Positions 10,001 through 17,682 of a stretch of 27,415 bases of DNA are shown in pieces. The translations under genes and the position numbers were made by a program. The first letter of the stretch is position 1. Each line of letters begins with the position of its first letter. Source of the stretch: Chara braunii (taxonomy: Eukaryota > Streptophyta > Charophyceae > Charales > Characeae); the NCBI GenBank assembly GCA_003427395.1, contig BFEA01000081.1:3453560-3480974 (forward strand), written 5' to 3'. The notes beneath the pieces were generated by a model. That model was given only the letters and a program-made list of their open reading frames with translations. It was not told where the DNA came from and did not search any database.

Positions 10001-13000
10001 AGTAAGTGGGCATGTTTTTCTTGTTTTTGGTCAAAGTTGTTTTCCATCAAGACATGCGTTGACATCAGCAATATCAGCTTGCAAACTGATATTATGCTCG
10101 CAGACCATTTGATCGGTGCTTTGATGTCAGATATATCAGTTTGCAAACTGATATTACGCCCACAGCAGGGTTGCATCCCTGCCGATCGCCGACTGTATTG
10201 CAGCCGACCAGTTGGGGCGACCAGTCGACGGTCTGCCGACCAGTAAAAAAAAAAAAAAAAAAAAAAAAAGTCAACTGATTCTTTTTCAAATTGGAGTCGG
10301 GGGGCTGTACTGTACTTGCTGAGTATGGGGGGGTTGGGGTTGTAGTATGGGAGGGTATAGGGGTGGTATAGGGGGTATTGGGGGGGCCCGGGGAGTAACG
10401 AGGGTGTTGGGGGCAGATTGGGGGTGGTTTGGGGGGGGGTGTATGGGTGTACTGGGGGACACTATGGGGGTGTTGGATGTGTTATTAGGGGTTCTGGACC
10501 CCAAAAAAGTATATATATATATGGGTGCAATCAGACACGTTTTCAAACACACTTTTCACACATGTAAACAGTAACGCAGCACACTGGCGACATGCGCCCA
10601 CTCAAAACTCAGAGATATGGTTTTCAGATACGAGTTCACTCCCAATTGGCTATGGCGACCTCAGCGCACAAACATCTCACTGTTCACATACACTGGATCA
10701 CCCTGGATATCCCACACGCATCACTCTAACACTCGAGCACACTCACACACTCACTACTAACTATAGCTATGGCAGCTATGGCTGCCTCTAACCTATCGCT
10801 ATGCTAACTCCTCCTCTCTTGCCCACTGCGTCCTCCGGGCTCATCTGCAGACCTCCTTGCACAAGTCGCTGTGGCAGCGCTTCCGCATGGCTCACGCAGG
10901 AATGAATGAATGGCTGGGCGCTGCCTCTTGATTTATACTTCAGAAATTCGTTGGTCTGCCCTTTGCCATCGGCCCTTGGTGCTCACAGTCCCCCTGTGGT
11001 ACTTGCTGGACTGGACTGGGACTCTCTAGACCCTTCTGCTGACTGTAGGCAGTCGTACCATCGACTCAGTGCAGTTGCACTGAGGTCCTACCTGTTGACC
11101 TTGCCACTTGTCTTCGTCTGAAAACGTGGGCCTACCTTAGATTCACCACTTGACCACTTGCCGAACTTCTAGAAGGACTAAAGCTAGGCCTCTGGACTCT
11201 ACTTGGACTCCTACCTTACAGGTCTACAGTTCGAATCTCCCTACAGCCTACAACCTACGGCGACCTACTTACCACTGGCTATCGTGCAGGTCACGGGTTC
11301 AACTCCAGGGAACTGTGCAGATACTGTACACAGGTAAGCTGAGGTCAAGGGATCGACCCCTGGGATCTGCATCGGCTACTGCCAAAGGTGAAAACTGTTT
11401 CAATGGGAGACGATATGGGGCTGATGGGGGATGCTATTGGGGGACGCTATGGGGGTGTTGGGGGCGGTTTGGGGGTGGTTTTTGCGGGGTGCCGACAACC
11501 CCTGACCGGTAGGTGCCGACCAGCCGATCGGTCGGCGGGTCGACAGCCGACCGGTCAAGGGCCGCCGAACATCGGGGGGTGCGGGGGGTGCAACAATCGC
11601 CCACAGGGCATTTGATGGGTGTGTAAAGGTTGTCAGCAAGGTGGTCTATGCCAAACTCGTTTGGAATTGTCGGGGTGCTCGCTGTTATTCTATGCCAAAG
11701 GGTGAAGCTGGAGGGGAATGAGGTTGTGTTTGGGTCACCTGAGATTTCCGCTTCACCGTTTTGCTTTCTTAGGGCTTGGTGGATTAGCGAAGCGCTTCCC
11801 AATGTAAAACAGCTGTTGAGAAGCCCAGCTCCCCATGTCCCTGTGTACTGTCCTACCGCCTTCATCTGAATAGAATGTACCGGACTGATGCCCGCCAGAA
11901 TACAAGGGTTGTTGGGTTATTATAGCTCTGTCTAAACTGAAAGTTGTCCCTTCCTAATACAGCTATAATGACTGTACTTTTTATATGGGGAAAGACGGAA
12001 GCACACATTCCCTGTTGCAGCGCCGGGCAAGCCTTCCATCGTGCCTTTGCGTCAGGCAAGATGCAGGGTTCGATCTGTTGCCCTGCATCTTGCCCAGCAG
12101 CAAGTGTAGCATAAGAGTGCAGGTATCTGATCCTTGCGGGCATCGGTCTGTCTGTGCTGTGTTCCGGGTTAAAATGAAAGGTCGAGATCGAATCGATCTG
12201 TGCCTTCGCGTCATGTCGAGGTCTGTTCGTAGGGCTGAGGTGTTCTTTGGTCTGCTGTGGGCGAAGGGTCTTTCTCTTCTGTGTTGTGTTCAGCCTGTTT
12301 GCATCACAGAGTCTAGCAAAGGTACTCTGTTATGTGCTTTGGCTTTGTCTAGCACACGCTACCCCTCTTTATCAGTTCATTTGCAGGTGTAGTTTGGGCT
12401 CCTGCTCTCTGCTTTATGGAACATATTACACCTGTTGCCGATGAGTTTTCTGTTCCCCCTAATCTTTCCGTTTCTTCCTTTTTTTATTTAACATGTACCT
12501 TGTATGGGCCTTAACGATGTCTCATATATGCCCAGATTATTAGGCACAGTCACAATGTTTGGCTCTGAGTACACCTTGTCATGGGTGTTGTGGTTATGAG
12601 ACTTGGTACATTTGTGGCTGAGTGTGGTTAAACTGTGGTTAAACTGTGGTTCAACTGTGCTTCAACTGTGGTTAAACTGTGGTTAAACTGTGGTTAAACT
12701 GTGGTTAAACTGTGGTTAAAACACTACAGCCTGTATGGTTCCGCTTCTGTAAACCGTGTCATTGCTGTCATAACCAAACTGCCAGTTCACTTGAAGCAAA
12801 GTAGGGCTCTTAGCAGTTAACACGGTAAGAGCTTTTTGATTCAGTTCGGGGCTTGCATTGACTGCTGCTGGACACTGTGAGAAGGCCCAGTTGCAGGCTC
12901 ATGAGCCTTTGAAGGTAGCTTTCTTGACTTAGGCTTATGTGAACTAGTGGTTTAAAACTCTAGTACCTCCGCTAGTGTTGGGAAAATAGTGAAAACTGGC

Positions 13001-14161
13001 AGTTTTCCCGAACTACTAAAATGTCAGAGGTTGGGCATGACGACAGCTGCCATTGATAAATCTTATCGGCGGACATCGTTTCGTTTCGGCCTTCCTAAAA
13101 GGTCGGAGGCCCGCCAGAGGCCCACTATTTTCCCACTCGGCGAAGGTATTAGTGGTTTAAACCGCCAGTACCTCACGGCGGTCCTCGCCCAGTTAATTTT
13201 CTCCAACGCGGCCGTTAACGTGCCGCATCGGTTGGAGGTCGTTGGTACAAGGGCCGGTTGCAGCAACAATATGAAAAGAAAGAAAAAAAAAGGAACTTTT
13301 CTTTCATGAAGTCGGGGAAGGTTGGTCTAGATGCCGTGGTCACGCTGTTGTTTCAGTGAATCCATCTCACATCTATAACGGTTAGATTCTCTTCGTTGTT
13401 TTTCTCTTCTTTTTTTTTTTTCAGTTTGTTCTAGATTCCGTGCCAGCGTGATCCACTCAAACGCCCTCGTTGAGGGCATACTCACACTGGGACAACAACG
13501 AATGTATCAAACCAAAATTAGGGCCAAAGTGATGTTTACTTTTCTTATTGTCTTCTTCTACTATCTAGATCCTTAACACGGATGGGACATTTCGTCTTTT
13601 TTTCTGTCTTCTTCTACTTCTGAGATTCTGAGGTGAAGGCGACAGGTACGACACGCGGACACCGAGGCTTGCTCACACTCCCACTTCAGGAGAATGTATA
13701 CAGCTGCATTCACGTACCTAGGGGTGTTGCTTTTTTTTCCTATTTCTTTCGTCTTTTCCCCTACAGGTCCCTCCAGCCTCGTCCTGTCCTGCTACCGGTA
13801 CCCCCAGGCTCCGTAGGCTCGGCATACCGGTCGCCTGAGGGTCGGACTGCATAGCGGGGCAAGGTACTGGTGGTTCCTCTTGTCGCAAAGGGTCCGGATT
13901 CGATTCTGTGCGTGCATGGATGGATCCCAGATGAGAAAGTACCGATCCATGTGCTTGCTTCCGGAGCAGCTGCAGTTGTTTTTTCCCTTTTTTTTCTTTT
14001 TTTCCCACTTTTTGATAGGATTTCTCATCGGGCTGCCTGTGGTTAATCAAGCGTTGTGGAAATGGATGTTCTTGCAGGTGACGCAGTCTGACTTCAAGAA
14101 AGCCAAGGAGAAGGTTCTTTACAAGAAGAAGGAAGGCGTTCCGGAGGGTCTCTATATGTAA
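4793..14161 (+). CDS. RPT2: 26S proteasome regulatory ATPase subunit RPT2 (PSMC1 orthologue), 3' half of a split gene
   Basis: Coding sequence joins 4793-4962, 7565-7781, 9809-9949 and 14078-14161: 612 nt, 203 residues plus TAA. RPT2 is one of six AAA+ ATPases in the base ring of the 19S particle, which unfolds ubiquitinated substrates and opens the gate of the 20S core. Seen in order: Walker B ([12 protein letters not shown]), the ELLNQLDGF segment, sensor 1 (LATNR), the second region of homology with arginine fingers (RPGRIDR), the sensor-2/lid helix ([21 protein letters not shown] is split here only for length) and a C-terminal HbYX motif, Leu-Tyr-Met, which in this family docks in a 20S alpha-ring pocket. 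The family is about 440-448 residues, so roughly the first 240, including the coiled coil, OB domain and Walker A, are encoded upstream. Exons begin just after the expected GKTLLAK. RPT2 is preferred over other RPT paralogues because of [18 protein letters not shown] and the [10 protein letters not shown] tail. All key residues are intact and no frameshift is seen. Confidence 0.97.
5767..5905. repeat. Direct repeat around CCCCCACATGCTGGCTTTC, period 97
   Basis: The sequence from atcctcactc through the GGATCCCCCACA..GCTGGCTTT core appears at 5767 and again at 5864. The 19-bp core is also duplicated in tandem inside the first copy (about 5790-5827). Confidence 0.88.
6345..6477. repeat. Two interleaved direct repeats
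   Basis: TTGAGAGGAGGTTTGCT occurs at 6345-6361 and 6461-6477. A 24-bp word starting tgctggatgtgaattgcagc occurs at 6397-6420 and 6441-6464. The arrangement suggests local duplication followed by rearrangement. Confidence 0.9.
6901..7005. repeat. Compound (GT)n(GA)n microsatellite
   Basis: About 60 bp of GT repeats pass directly into about 44 bp of GA repeats. Open frames over it encode only Val-Cys/Arg-Glu or Ser-Leu/Thr-His strings and are artefacts. Confidence 0.97.
7565..7781 (+). CDS. RPT2: RPT2 exon b: sensor 1 and arginine-finger segment
   Basis: 217 nt between the acceptor aaacacAG and the donor GTAGGC. Its first base completes the split Arg codon, and the rest reads [19 protein letters not shown], then [19 protein letters not shown], then [19 protein letters not shown], then [15 protein letters not shown]. 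It carries the sensor-1 Asn in LATN and the two conserved arginines of RPGRIDR that reach the neighbouring ATPase site. The donor falls exactly on a codon boundary. The preceding intron ends in a pyrimidine-rich stretch that includes three copies of a 10-bp unit (TTGCGTTCTT) at about 7471-7500. Confidence 0.97.
7997..8275. repeat. Imperfect tandem repeat starting TACCATTC
   Basis: Copies start at 7997, 8103 and 8254 (last partial). Shared pieces are taccattc(a/g)g, a caccattttgtcaaa-like phrase and a gggagaaaaagg purine stretch. The copies are diverged. Confidence 0.75.
8456..8602. other. Poly(T) run and N-containing low-quality stretch
   Basis: Twenty-two T residues run to 8477, followed by isolated N bases at 8478, 8522, 8562, 8575, 8590 and 8602. 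Single Ns point to unresolved base calls, not a sized gap. Confidence 0.9.
9080..9480. repeat. GGCC-rich block, second probable copy of a repeat family
   Basis: Dense AGGCC/GGCCT words and the phrase ctttcaaccaac, also found in the block at 890-1785. It is noncoding in all frames examined. Relationship is inferred from word content; no alignment was made. Confidence 0.35.
9809..9949 (+). CDS. RPT2: RPT2 exon c: lid subdomain and sensor 2 helix
   Basis: 141 nt, 47 whole codons, between the acceptor tcacacAG and the donor GTATTT. It reads [19 protein letters not shown], then [18 protein letters not shown], then [16 protein letters not shown] joins smoothly across the intron from exon b. SGADI(K)AIC is the conserved lid motif of proteasomal AAA+ proteins. 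The frame is unbroken and no residue expected for the family is missing. Confidence 0.97.
10056..10167. repeat. Tandem doublet (period 62) containing a 22-24 bp palindrome
   Basis: The two copies share gttga(c/t)(a/g)tcag, then the palindrome, then atta(t/c)gc(t/c)c(g/a)cag. In the second copy ATATCAGTTTGCAAACTGATAT (10133-10154, given in two parts: atatcagtttg, caaactgatat) is a perfect palindrome. The first copy (10070-10093) has one mismatch, C for T. Confidence 0.92.
10245..10269. repeat. Poly(A) run after a CCGACC-rich segment
   Basis: Twenty-five A residues directly follow a segment rich in CCGACCAG words (10182-10244). This could be the 3' end of a retroposed element, but no target-site duplication was identified. 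Confidence 0.6.
10327..10500 (+). repeat. G-rich dispersed repeat, copy 1 (G-quadruplex-prone)
   Basis: Many runs of 3-9 G on the transcribed-sense strand. One arrangement is five G-runs with short loops around 10404-10438. Shares ctatgggggtgttg and gtgttgggggc..attgggggtggttt with the block at 11417-11490. Confidence 0.85.
11417..11490 (+). repeat. G-rich dispersed repeat, copy 2 (G-quadruplex-prone)
   Basis: It contains attgggggacgctatggggg then tgttgggggcggtttggggg, near-identical to two separate pieces of the block at 10327-10500. It is followed at 11493-11570 by a CCGACCGGTCGGC-rich segment that echoes the CCGACC-rich segment before copy 1. Same orientation in both copies. Confidence 0.85.
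12055..12094. repeat. Perfect 14-bp inverted repeat with 12-nt loop
   Basis: Arms GGCAAGATGCAGGG (12055-12068) and CCCTGCATCTTGCC (12081-12094) are exactly complementary around TTCGATCTGTTG. It would form a stable hairpin in intron RNA on either strand. Confidence 0.95.
12624..12720. repeat. 11-bp minisatellite, about 9 copies
   Basis: Unit GTGGTTAAACT repeated without spacing changes. The third and fourth copies carry GGTTC/GCTTC variants. It sits in the last RPT2 intron. Confidence 0.95.
14078..14161 (+). CDS. RPT2: RPT2 terminal exon: C-terminal helix and HbYX tail
   Basis: 84 nt: 27 codons and a TAA at 14159-14161, after the acceptor cttgcAG. It reads [17 protein letters not shown], then [10 protein letters not shown]. 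The last three residues, L-Y-M, form the hydrophobic-Tyr-any (HbYX) motif. In RPT2 this motif is known to insert between 20S alpha subunits and trigger gate opening. The VPEGLYM ending is typical of plant RPT2; the animal form ends LYL. Confidence 0.97.
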   Translation: MTQSDFKKAKEKVLYKKKEGVPEGLYM

Positions 14162-14166
14162 ATAAA
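14161..14166 (+). terminator. AATAAA hexamer overlapping the RPT2 stop codon (possible poly(A) signal)
   Basis: The last A of the TAA stop begins AATAAA, and the sequence ATGTAAATAAA also includes a TGTAA core, the green-algal style signal. If used it would give a 3' UTR of only about 20-30 nt, which is unusual. No other AATAAA is seen in the next few hundred bases. Function is inferred only. Confidence 0.3.
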
Positions 14167-14767
14167 CGTGGAAGTGATTTTGATTTCCAAGTGCTCGCAT
14201 TTTTCACAATTCTCTAGTTCGAACTTGTTGCGGGGATCGTCTTTTTCCTCCTCCATCTCTGCGAGTATCTTGCGGGAGTCACCTGGAAGCATTGCCGACA
14301 TAGTTCGGAGAATTTCATTGTGTCCTTTACTCTCTTAACCTTGGTCTTTGTCGAGTCAGTAAGAATTTCACTGTGTCCTTTATTGCTCTACCCGGTAAGA
14401 ATTTCACTGTGTCCTTGACCTACTACTACCACCACCTTTCGTTCCATCTCCTGTGTCCGTCTCATTAGGTGAAATCACATTCTCACAGCTTTCCTCCTCG
14501 CAGCATGGCGCTGAGGCAGCTTTTTACTTGCTTTCCTCTGTATGCCTGTTCTGTGTCTGATGGTGTGGTGCCACATCAACTGCTTTGTTTGACATCTTAT
14601 GATTGACATGTAGTCCACGGCGAAGTGTTTACTCATTGTCCACGCGCTCGGCCATTCTGACAGTGTCCTGCTTTGTTGTTCTGGTGTCTCTGCCTGGGTA
14701 ATAACTGTGAGCCCTCGGGGCCGTAATGTGGGCCGTGCAGGCATGCCCGCATGAAAAGATCAGCACG

Positions 14768-14771
<4 letters not shown>
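14162..14771. other. 3' flank of RPT2, no gene seen
   Basis: Three diverged copies of AGAATTTCACTGTGTCC lie at about 14309, 14361 and 14397. Nothing else was recognised. Part of this is presumably 3' UTR if the AATAAA at the stop codon is not used. Confidence 0.6.
14309..14420. repeat. Three spaced copies of AGAATTTCACTGTGTCCTT
   Basis: Copies start near 14309, 14361 and 14397. The first has ATTG for ACTG. Spacing is uneven (52 and 36 bp). Confidence 0.8.

Positions 14772-14837
<66 letters not shown>
14772..14837. repeat. (CT)n microsatellite, left of the adapter
   Basis: Thirty-three CT units run directly into the adapter at 14838. A shorter CT tract resumes right after it (14876-14891). 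Confidence 0.97.
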
Positions 14838-14839
<2 letters not shown>

Positions 14840-14875
14840 GTCTCTTATACACATCTAGATGTGTATAAGAGACAG
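14838..14875. other. Nextera mate-pair junction adapter left in the assembly (artefact)
   Basis: CTGTCTCTTATACACATCT (14838-14856) is the 19-bp Tn5 mosaic end, followed at once by its exact reverse complement AGATGTGTATAAGAGACAG (14857-14875). This 38-bp palindrome is the known Nextera mate-pair circularisation junction, not genomic sequence. Its translation, VSYTHLDVYKRQ, is a familiar contaminant peptide. CT tracts on both sides probably let the assembler bridge it. Confidence 0.97.
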
Positions 14876-15202
14876 CTCTCTCTCTCTCTCTGTCCCCTGT
14901 TGGTGTGTGGGTGTGCGTTTGGGTTTCCGCTGTGTAGCCGCATCCCATGAAAAAATAAGACAATATCACTGGGCCCCGCGTTTGGGAGGAAGTTGATATC
15001 ATGTGTATGATGCCCTCAGGATGTTGACACGTTTTTCACACTTAGAGGATCATGTGTTTGGTTTTGAGAAACGACGATGCAGGCGGATGACACTTGTGCA
15101 AAACTGGAGCTTAATGAGGCACCATGCAGAAAATAATATCACAGTGGGATCTCGCCGCCAAGGACCCACATTACCACAGCCTGGCGGCTGCCTCACAAGG
15201 TT

Positions 15203-15324
15203 GTTATTGGAATTCTTTCAGAAGAAATTTCTTGTCTTACGTTCTTGCAAACGCCTCACACAGTTAGTTATTCCAGGAATTCTTTCAGCAGAAATTTCTT
15301 GTCTTACGTTCTTTCGAACGCCTC
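15203..15324. repeat. 67-bp imperfect tandem duplication
   Basis: GGAATTCTTTCAG(A/C)(A/)GAAATTTC and the following cttgtcttacgttctt..aacgcctc occur at 15209-15257 and 15276-15324. A handful of changes separate the copies. Confidence 0.9.
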
Positions 15325-15365
15325 TACTATGTAACATTACACTACATCAATTGGACAAATACATG

Positions 15366-15368
<3 letters not shown>

Positions 15369-15412
<44 letters not shown>
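15369..15412. repeat. (GA)n microsatellite
   Basis: Twenty-two GA units. Confidence 0.97.
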
Positions 15413-15414
<2 letters not shown>

Positions 15415-15809
15415 AATGTGCACTCGCACGGCACAACAGCTCCGGCGCCAACTTCGGTGAAAAAAGGGATCTGGGGATTTGTGGGATGACTCGAGCGGCT
15501 TGTGGAAGGCAACAGCAACCCAAATAAAAGCAACTCCCCCCCCACCAAGGATCTGGAGGGTAAATTTGGCACCCTTATAGGTGTGCCACTCAGCTGGGTA
15601 TGAGGACTTTAGGGCTGATGGTGATTTACCAAGTACAAAACATTAAACCTCCAGTACCTCGCCCAGCTATCAAGTCCGAGCCTTTGGCTACCAGTAAGCC
15701 GACCCTTGCCCAGCCTAGAGCTACCGGTAGCCGAAGTTTCTTCATTTCAAAAGAGAGAAAAAAAAAAAAGGAACGAGATTGTAAAAAAACGAGATAAATG
15801 AAGAAATCC

Positions 15810-15814
<5 letters not shown>

Positions 15815-15844
<30 letters not shown>
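15815..15844. repeat. (AG)n microsatellite
   Basis: Fifteen AG units, preceded by CACAC. Confidence 0.95.
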
Positions 15845-15846
<2 letters not shown>

Positions 15847-15934
15847 CCATTTGAACGAGTCTTTCACACTAACATGGCAAGATTTATTCGAGGTACTGCA
15901 TGTGGAGGTGGAAGCAAAGGCGCGCGAGGAGAGC

Positions 15935-15940
<6 letters not shown>

Positions 15941-15978
<38 letters not shown>
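15941..15978. repeat. (GA)n microsatellite
   Basis: Nineteen GA units preceded by CCACACA and followed by GAAA-interrupted GA. The CACA-(GA)n junction resembles the array at 15815. Confidence 0.95.
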
Positions 15979-15982
<4 letters not shown>

Positions 15983-16252
15983 AAGAGAGAGTGAGAGTGG
16001 CATGGGGAGCTGTGCGGACTGCCGCGGCAAACTCGGCGTTTAGGGTGCAGGGTTGGGGCCGCCGATGGGGGCCATCAGCCCGGCTAAAATAGGGACCGAG
16101 CATTTGCCTCCCTTTTCATCTTCCCCCATAAGTTCCATGATGTGCCAGAACAGCAGCTGAAATATGTGAGGTGAGAGAAAAATATATTGTCTACCGCGTG
16201 GACGCGGGGAACGCAGCCCTAAGGTAACCAAATCAATGAGACTAAGAGCTCG

Positions 16253-16256
<4 letters not shown>

Positions 16257-16320
<64 letters not shown>

Positions 16321-16412
16321 NGTGAGAGAGAGACAGAGAGAGAGAGAAAGAAAGAGAGATGGAGAGAGAGGGAGGGGGGGGCCTACCACAGAGAGAGAGA
16401 GAGAGAGAGAGA
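16257..16412. repeat. Long interrupted (GA)n array
   Basis: GA units run from 16257 to an N at 16321, continue with GTGA, CAGA and GAAA interruptions to about 16377, then resume at 16391-16412 after a short unique stretch. Confidence 0.95.
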
Positions 16413-16416
16413 AGAG

Positions 16417-16800
16417 CGGCTGAATGGCAAAATTGAAATACGGGTCAAATTGTGACCGCGATCTATTTCGGAGTTGGAATGATTTTTTTTAATTTATTTA
16501 GCGTTTTTCCTGGAAAGATCACAACAAAATCTACGGGTACTCCAATTTTCAGGTTTTCTCACGCATTCTTCTGAAAGTGAAAACTCACCAAATTGCAAAA
16601 ACTTCTTAAGTTGGCCCGCACATGGCTGAGTGGCAAAAATGGAAAATGTGGTGAATCGGCACGACGATTATTTCTCGGTCTAAATAATTTTTTTTAATGT
16701 TCTAATATTTTTCCTGGAAAGAACACGACCTCATCTATGGATTCTCAAAATTTCAGATTTTTCTGCGGGTTCCTCCGAGCACAGAAAATCGCTAAAGGTG
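16417..16800. repeat. Diverged tandem duplication of about 206 bp
   Basis: Copy 1 begins CGGCTGAATGGCAAAATTG (16417) and copy 2 TGGCTGAGTGGCAAAAATGG (16623). Shared landmarks in order: ATTTTTTTTAAT, TTTTTCCTGGAAAGA, AACA(A/C)GA-like then ATCTA(C/T)GG, ATTTTCAG, GAAAATCGCTAAA-like ends. Substitutions are many, so the event is old. Confidence 0.85.
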
Positions 16801-17498
16801 GCTCTTGCAAAATGCCTGTTTCGTTGCGCCTGATCTCCCTGTTTTGAGAAGTCGGGCCTCAAGGCCTGGGCCTGAGGGCACATGCCCTCACTTTGTTTTG
16901 GGGTCCGGTTTCACCAGTGGACCCGTCCAACGCCCCCCACTTCTTTTGGGGGTCCACTTCCACCCGAGGACTGGTTCTACCGGAGCTAGCGGTACGTAGT
17001 CCGCAATTTTGGCAAGGACCGGTTCCCCAAATTCTTTTACCCCCTAAGAACCCACTTTGCGTCCTGGTCGCCCGCCGCCAAAAATGCGACACCTTGACAC
17101 AGACGCGGAACCCTAGTAGACCGCAGCTTTAGGGCTGCGAATATAGCTGCCCTCCAATGAGGAGAAGAACAAAAATCCAAAAAAAAACCAAAAAAAACGA
17201 GGAGAGTCGGTTCGATTGCAATTCTGGACAAAATCTATTTTTTACAGGTTCCCCCCCCCCCCCCGGGATCTTGGTGTCCCCCTGCAGTTGCCACAAAGTT
17301 ATTTCCGGGTGAATATATTGCCCGGGTCATTTCTATACAATGCCCGGGCGTTATTTTCGGGTGAAGACAGTAGCATCATGAACAACCAGTGAACGTCAGT
17401 GAGGCCGACTCTCACGACTCTTCGCTTATTGTAGTAGATCGTCTCCTCGGCGGATTGCTACACTCTAGCTGTGTGTGTTAGAAAAAATGTGTAATGGC

Positions 17499-17682
17499 AG
17501 TCTGGGTATGGGCATCATGGGACGCGCAATGGAGACGACTAAGGAACCAAGACTTTGACTGGAATATCTGTCTCATTGTATTGGGAAAGTAGTCTGGGTA
17601 TGGGCATCACGGGACGCGCAATGGAGACGACTAAGCAACCAAGACTTTGACTGGAATATCTGTCTCATAGTATTGGGAAAGT
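17499..17682. repeat. 92-bp tandem duplication
   Basis: Units 17499-17590 and 17591-17682 start AGTCTGGGTATGGGCATCA and end TATTGGGAAAGT. I count only about three to four differences, so the duplication is recent. Confidence 0.96.

Larger units (their letters stand above)
9950..14077 (+). other. RPT2 intron (4128 bp)
   Basis: GTATTT donor, cttgcAG acceptor, phase 0. It is the longest intron seen and the richest in structure: a palindromic doublet (10056-10167), poly(A) (10245-10269), two G-rich repeat blocks (10327-10500, 11417-11490), a 14-bp hairpin (12055-12094) and an 11-bp minisatellite (12624-12720). The stretch 12721-14077 holds only T-rich runs and no recognised element. Confidence 0.93.

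Noticed and set aside
11220-11360. Three B-box-like words (11229, 11297, 11351) suggesting tRNA-derived elements
   Set aside because: The nine-base B-box consensus is expected about a dozen times by chance on two strands of this window, and no A box at proper spacing was found.
13718-14200. 160-codon minus-strand open frame across the last RPT2 exon
   Set aside because: It is the antisense of a proven exon plus T-rich intron sequence.
14726-15002. Open frames on both strands spelling Ser-Leu strings and VSYTHLDVYKRQ
   Set aside because: They translate CT repeats and the mate-pair adapter; not a gene.
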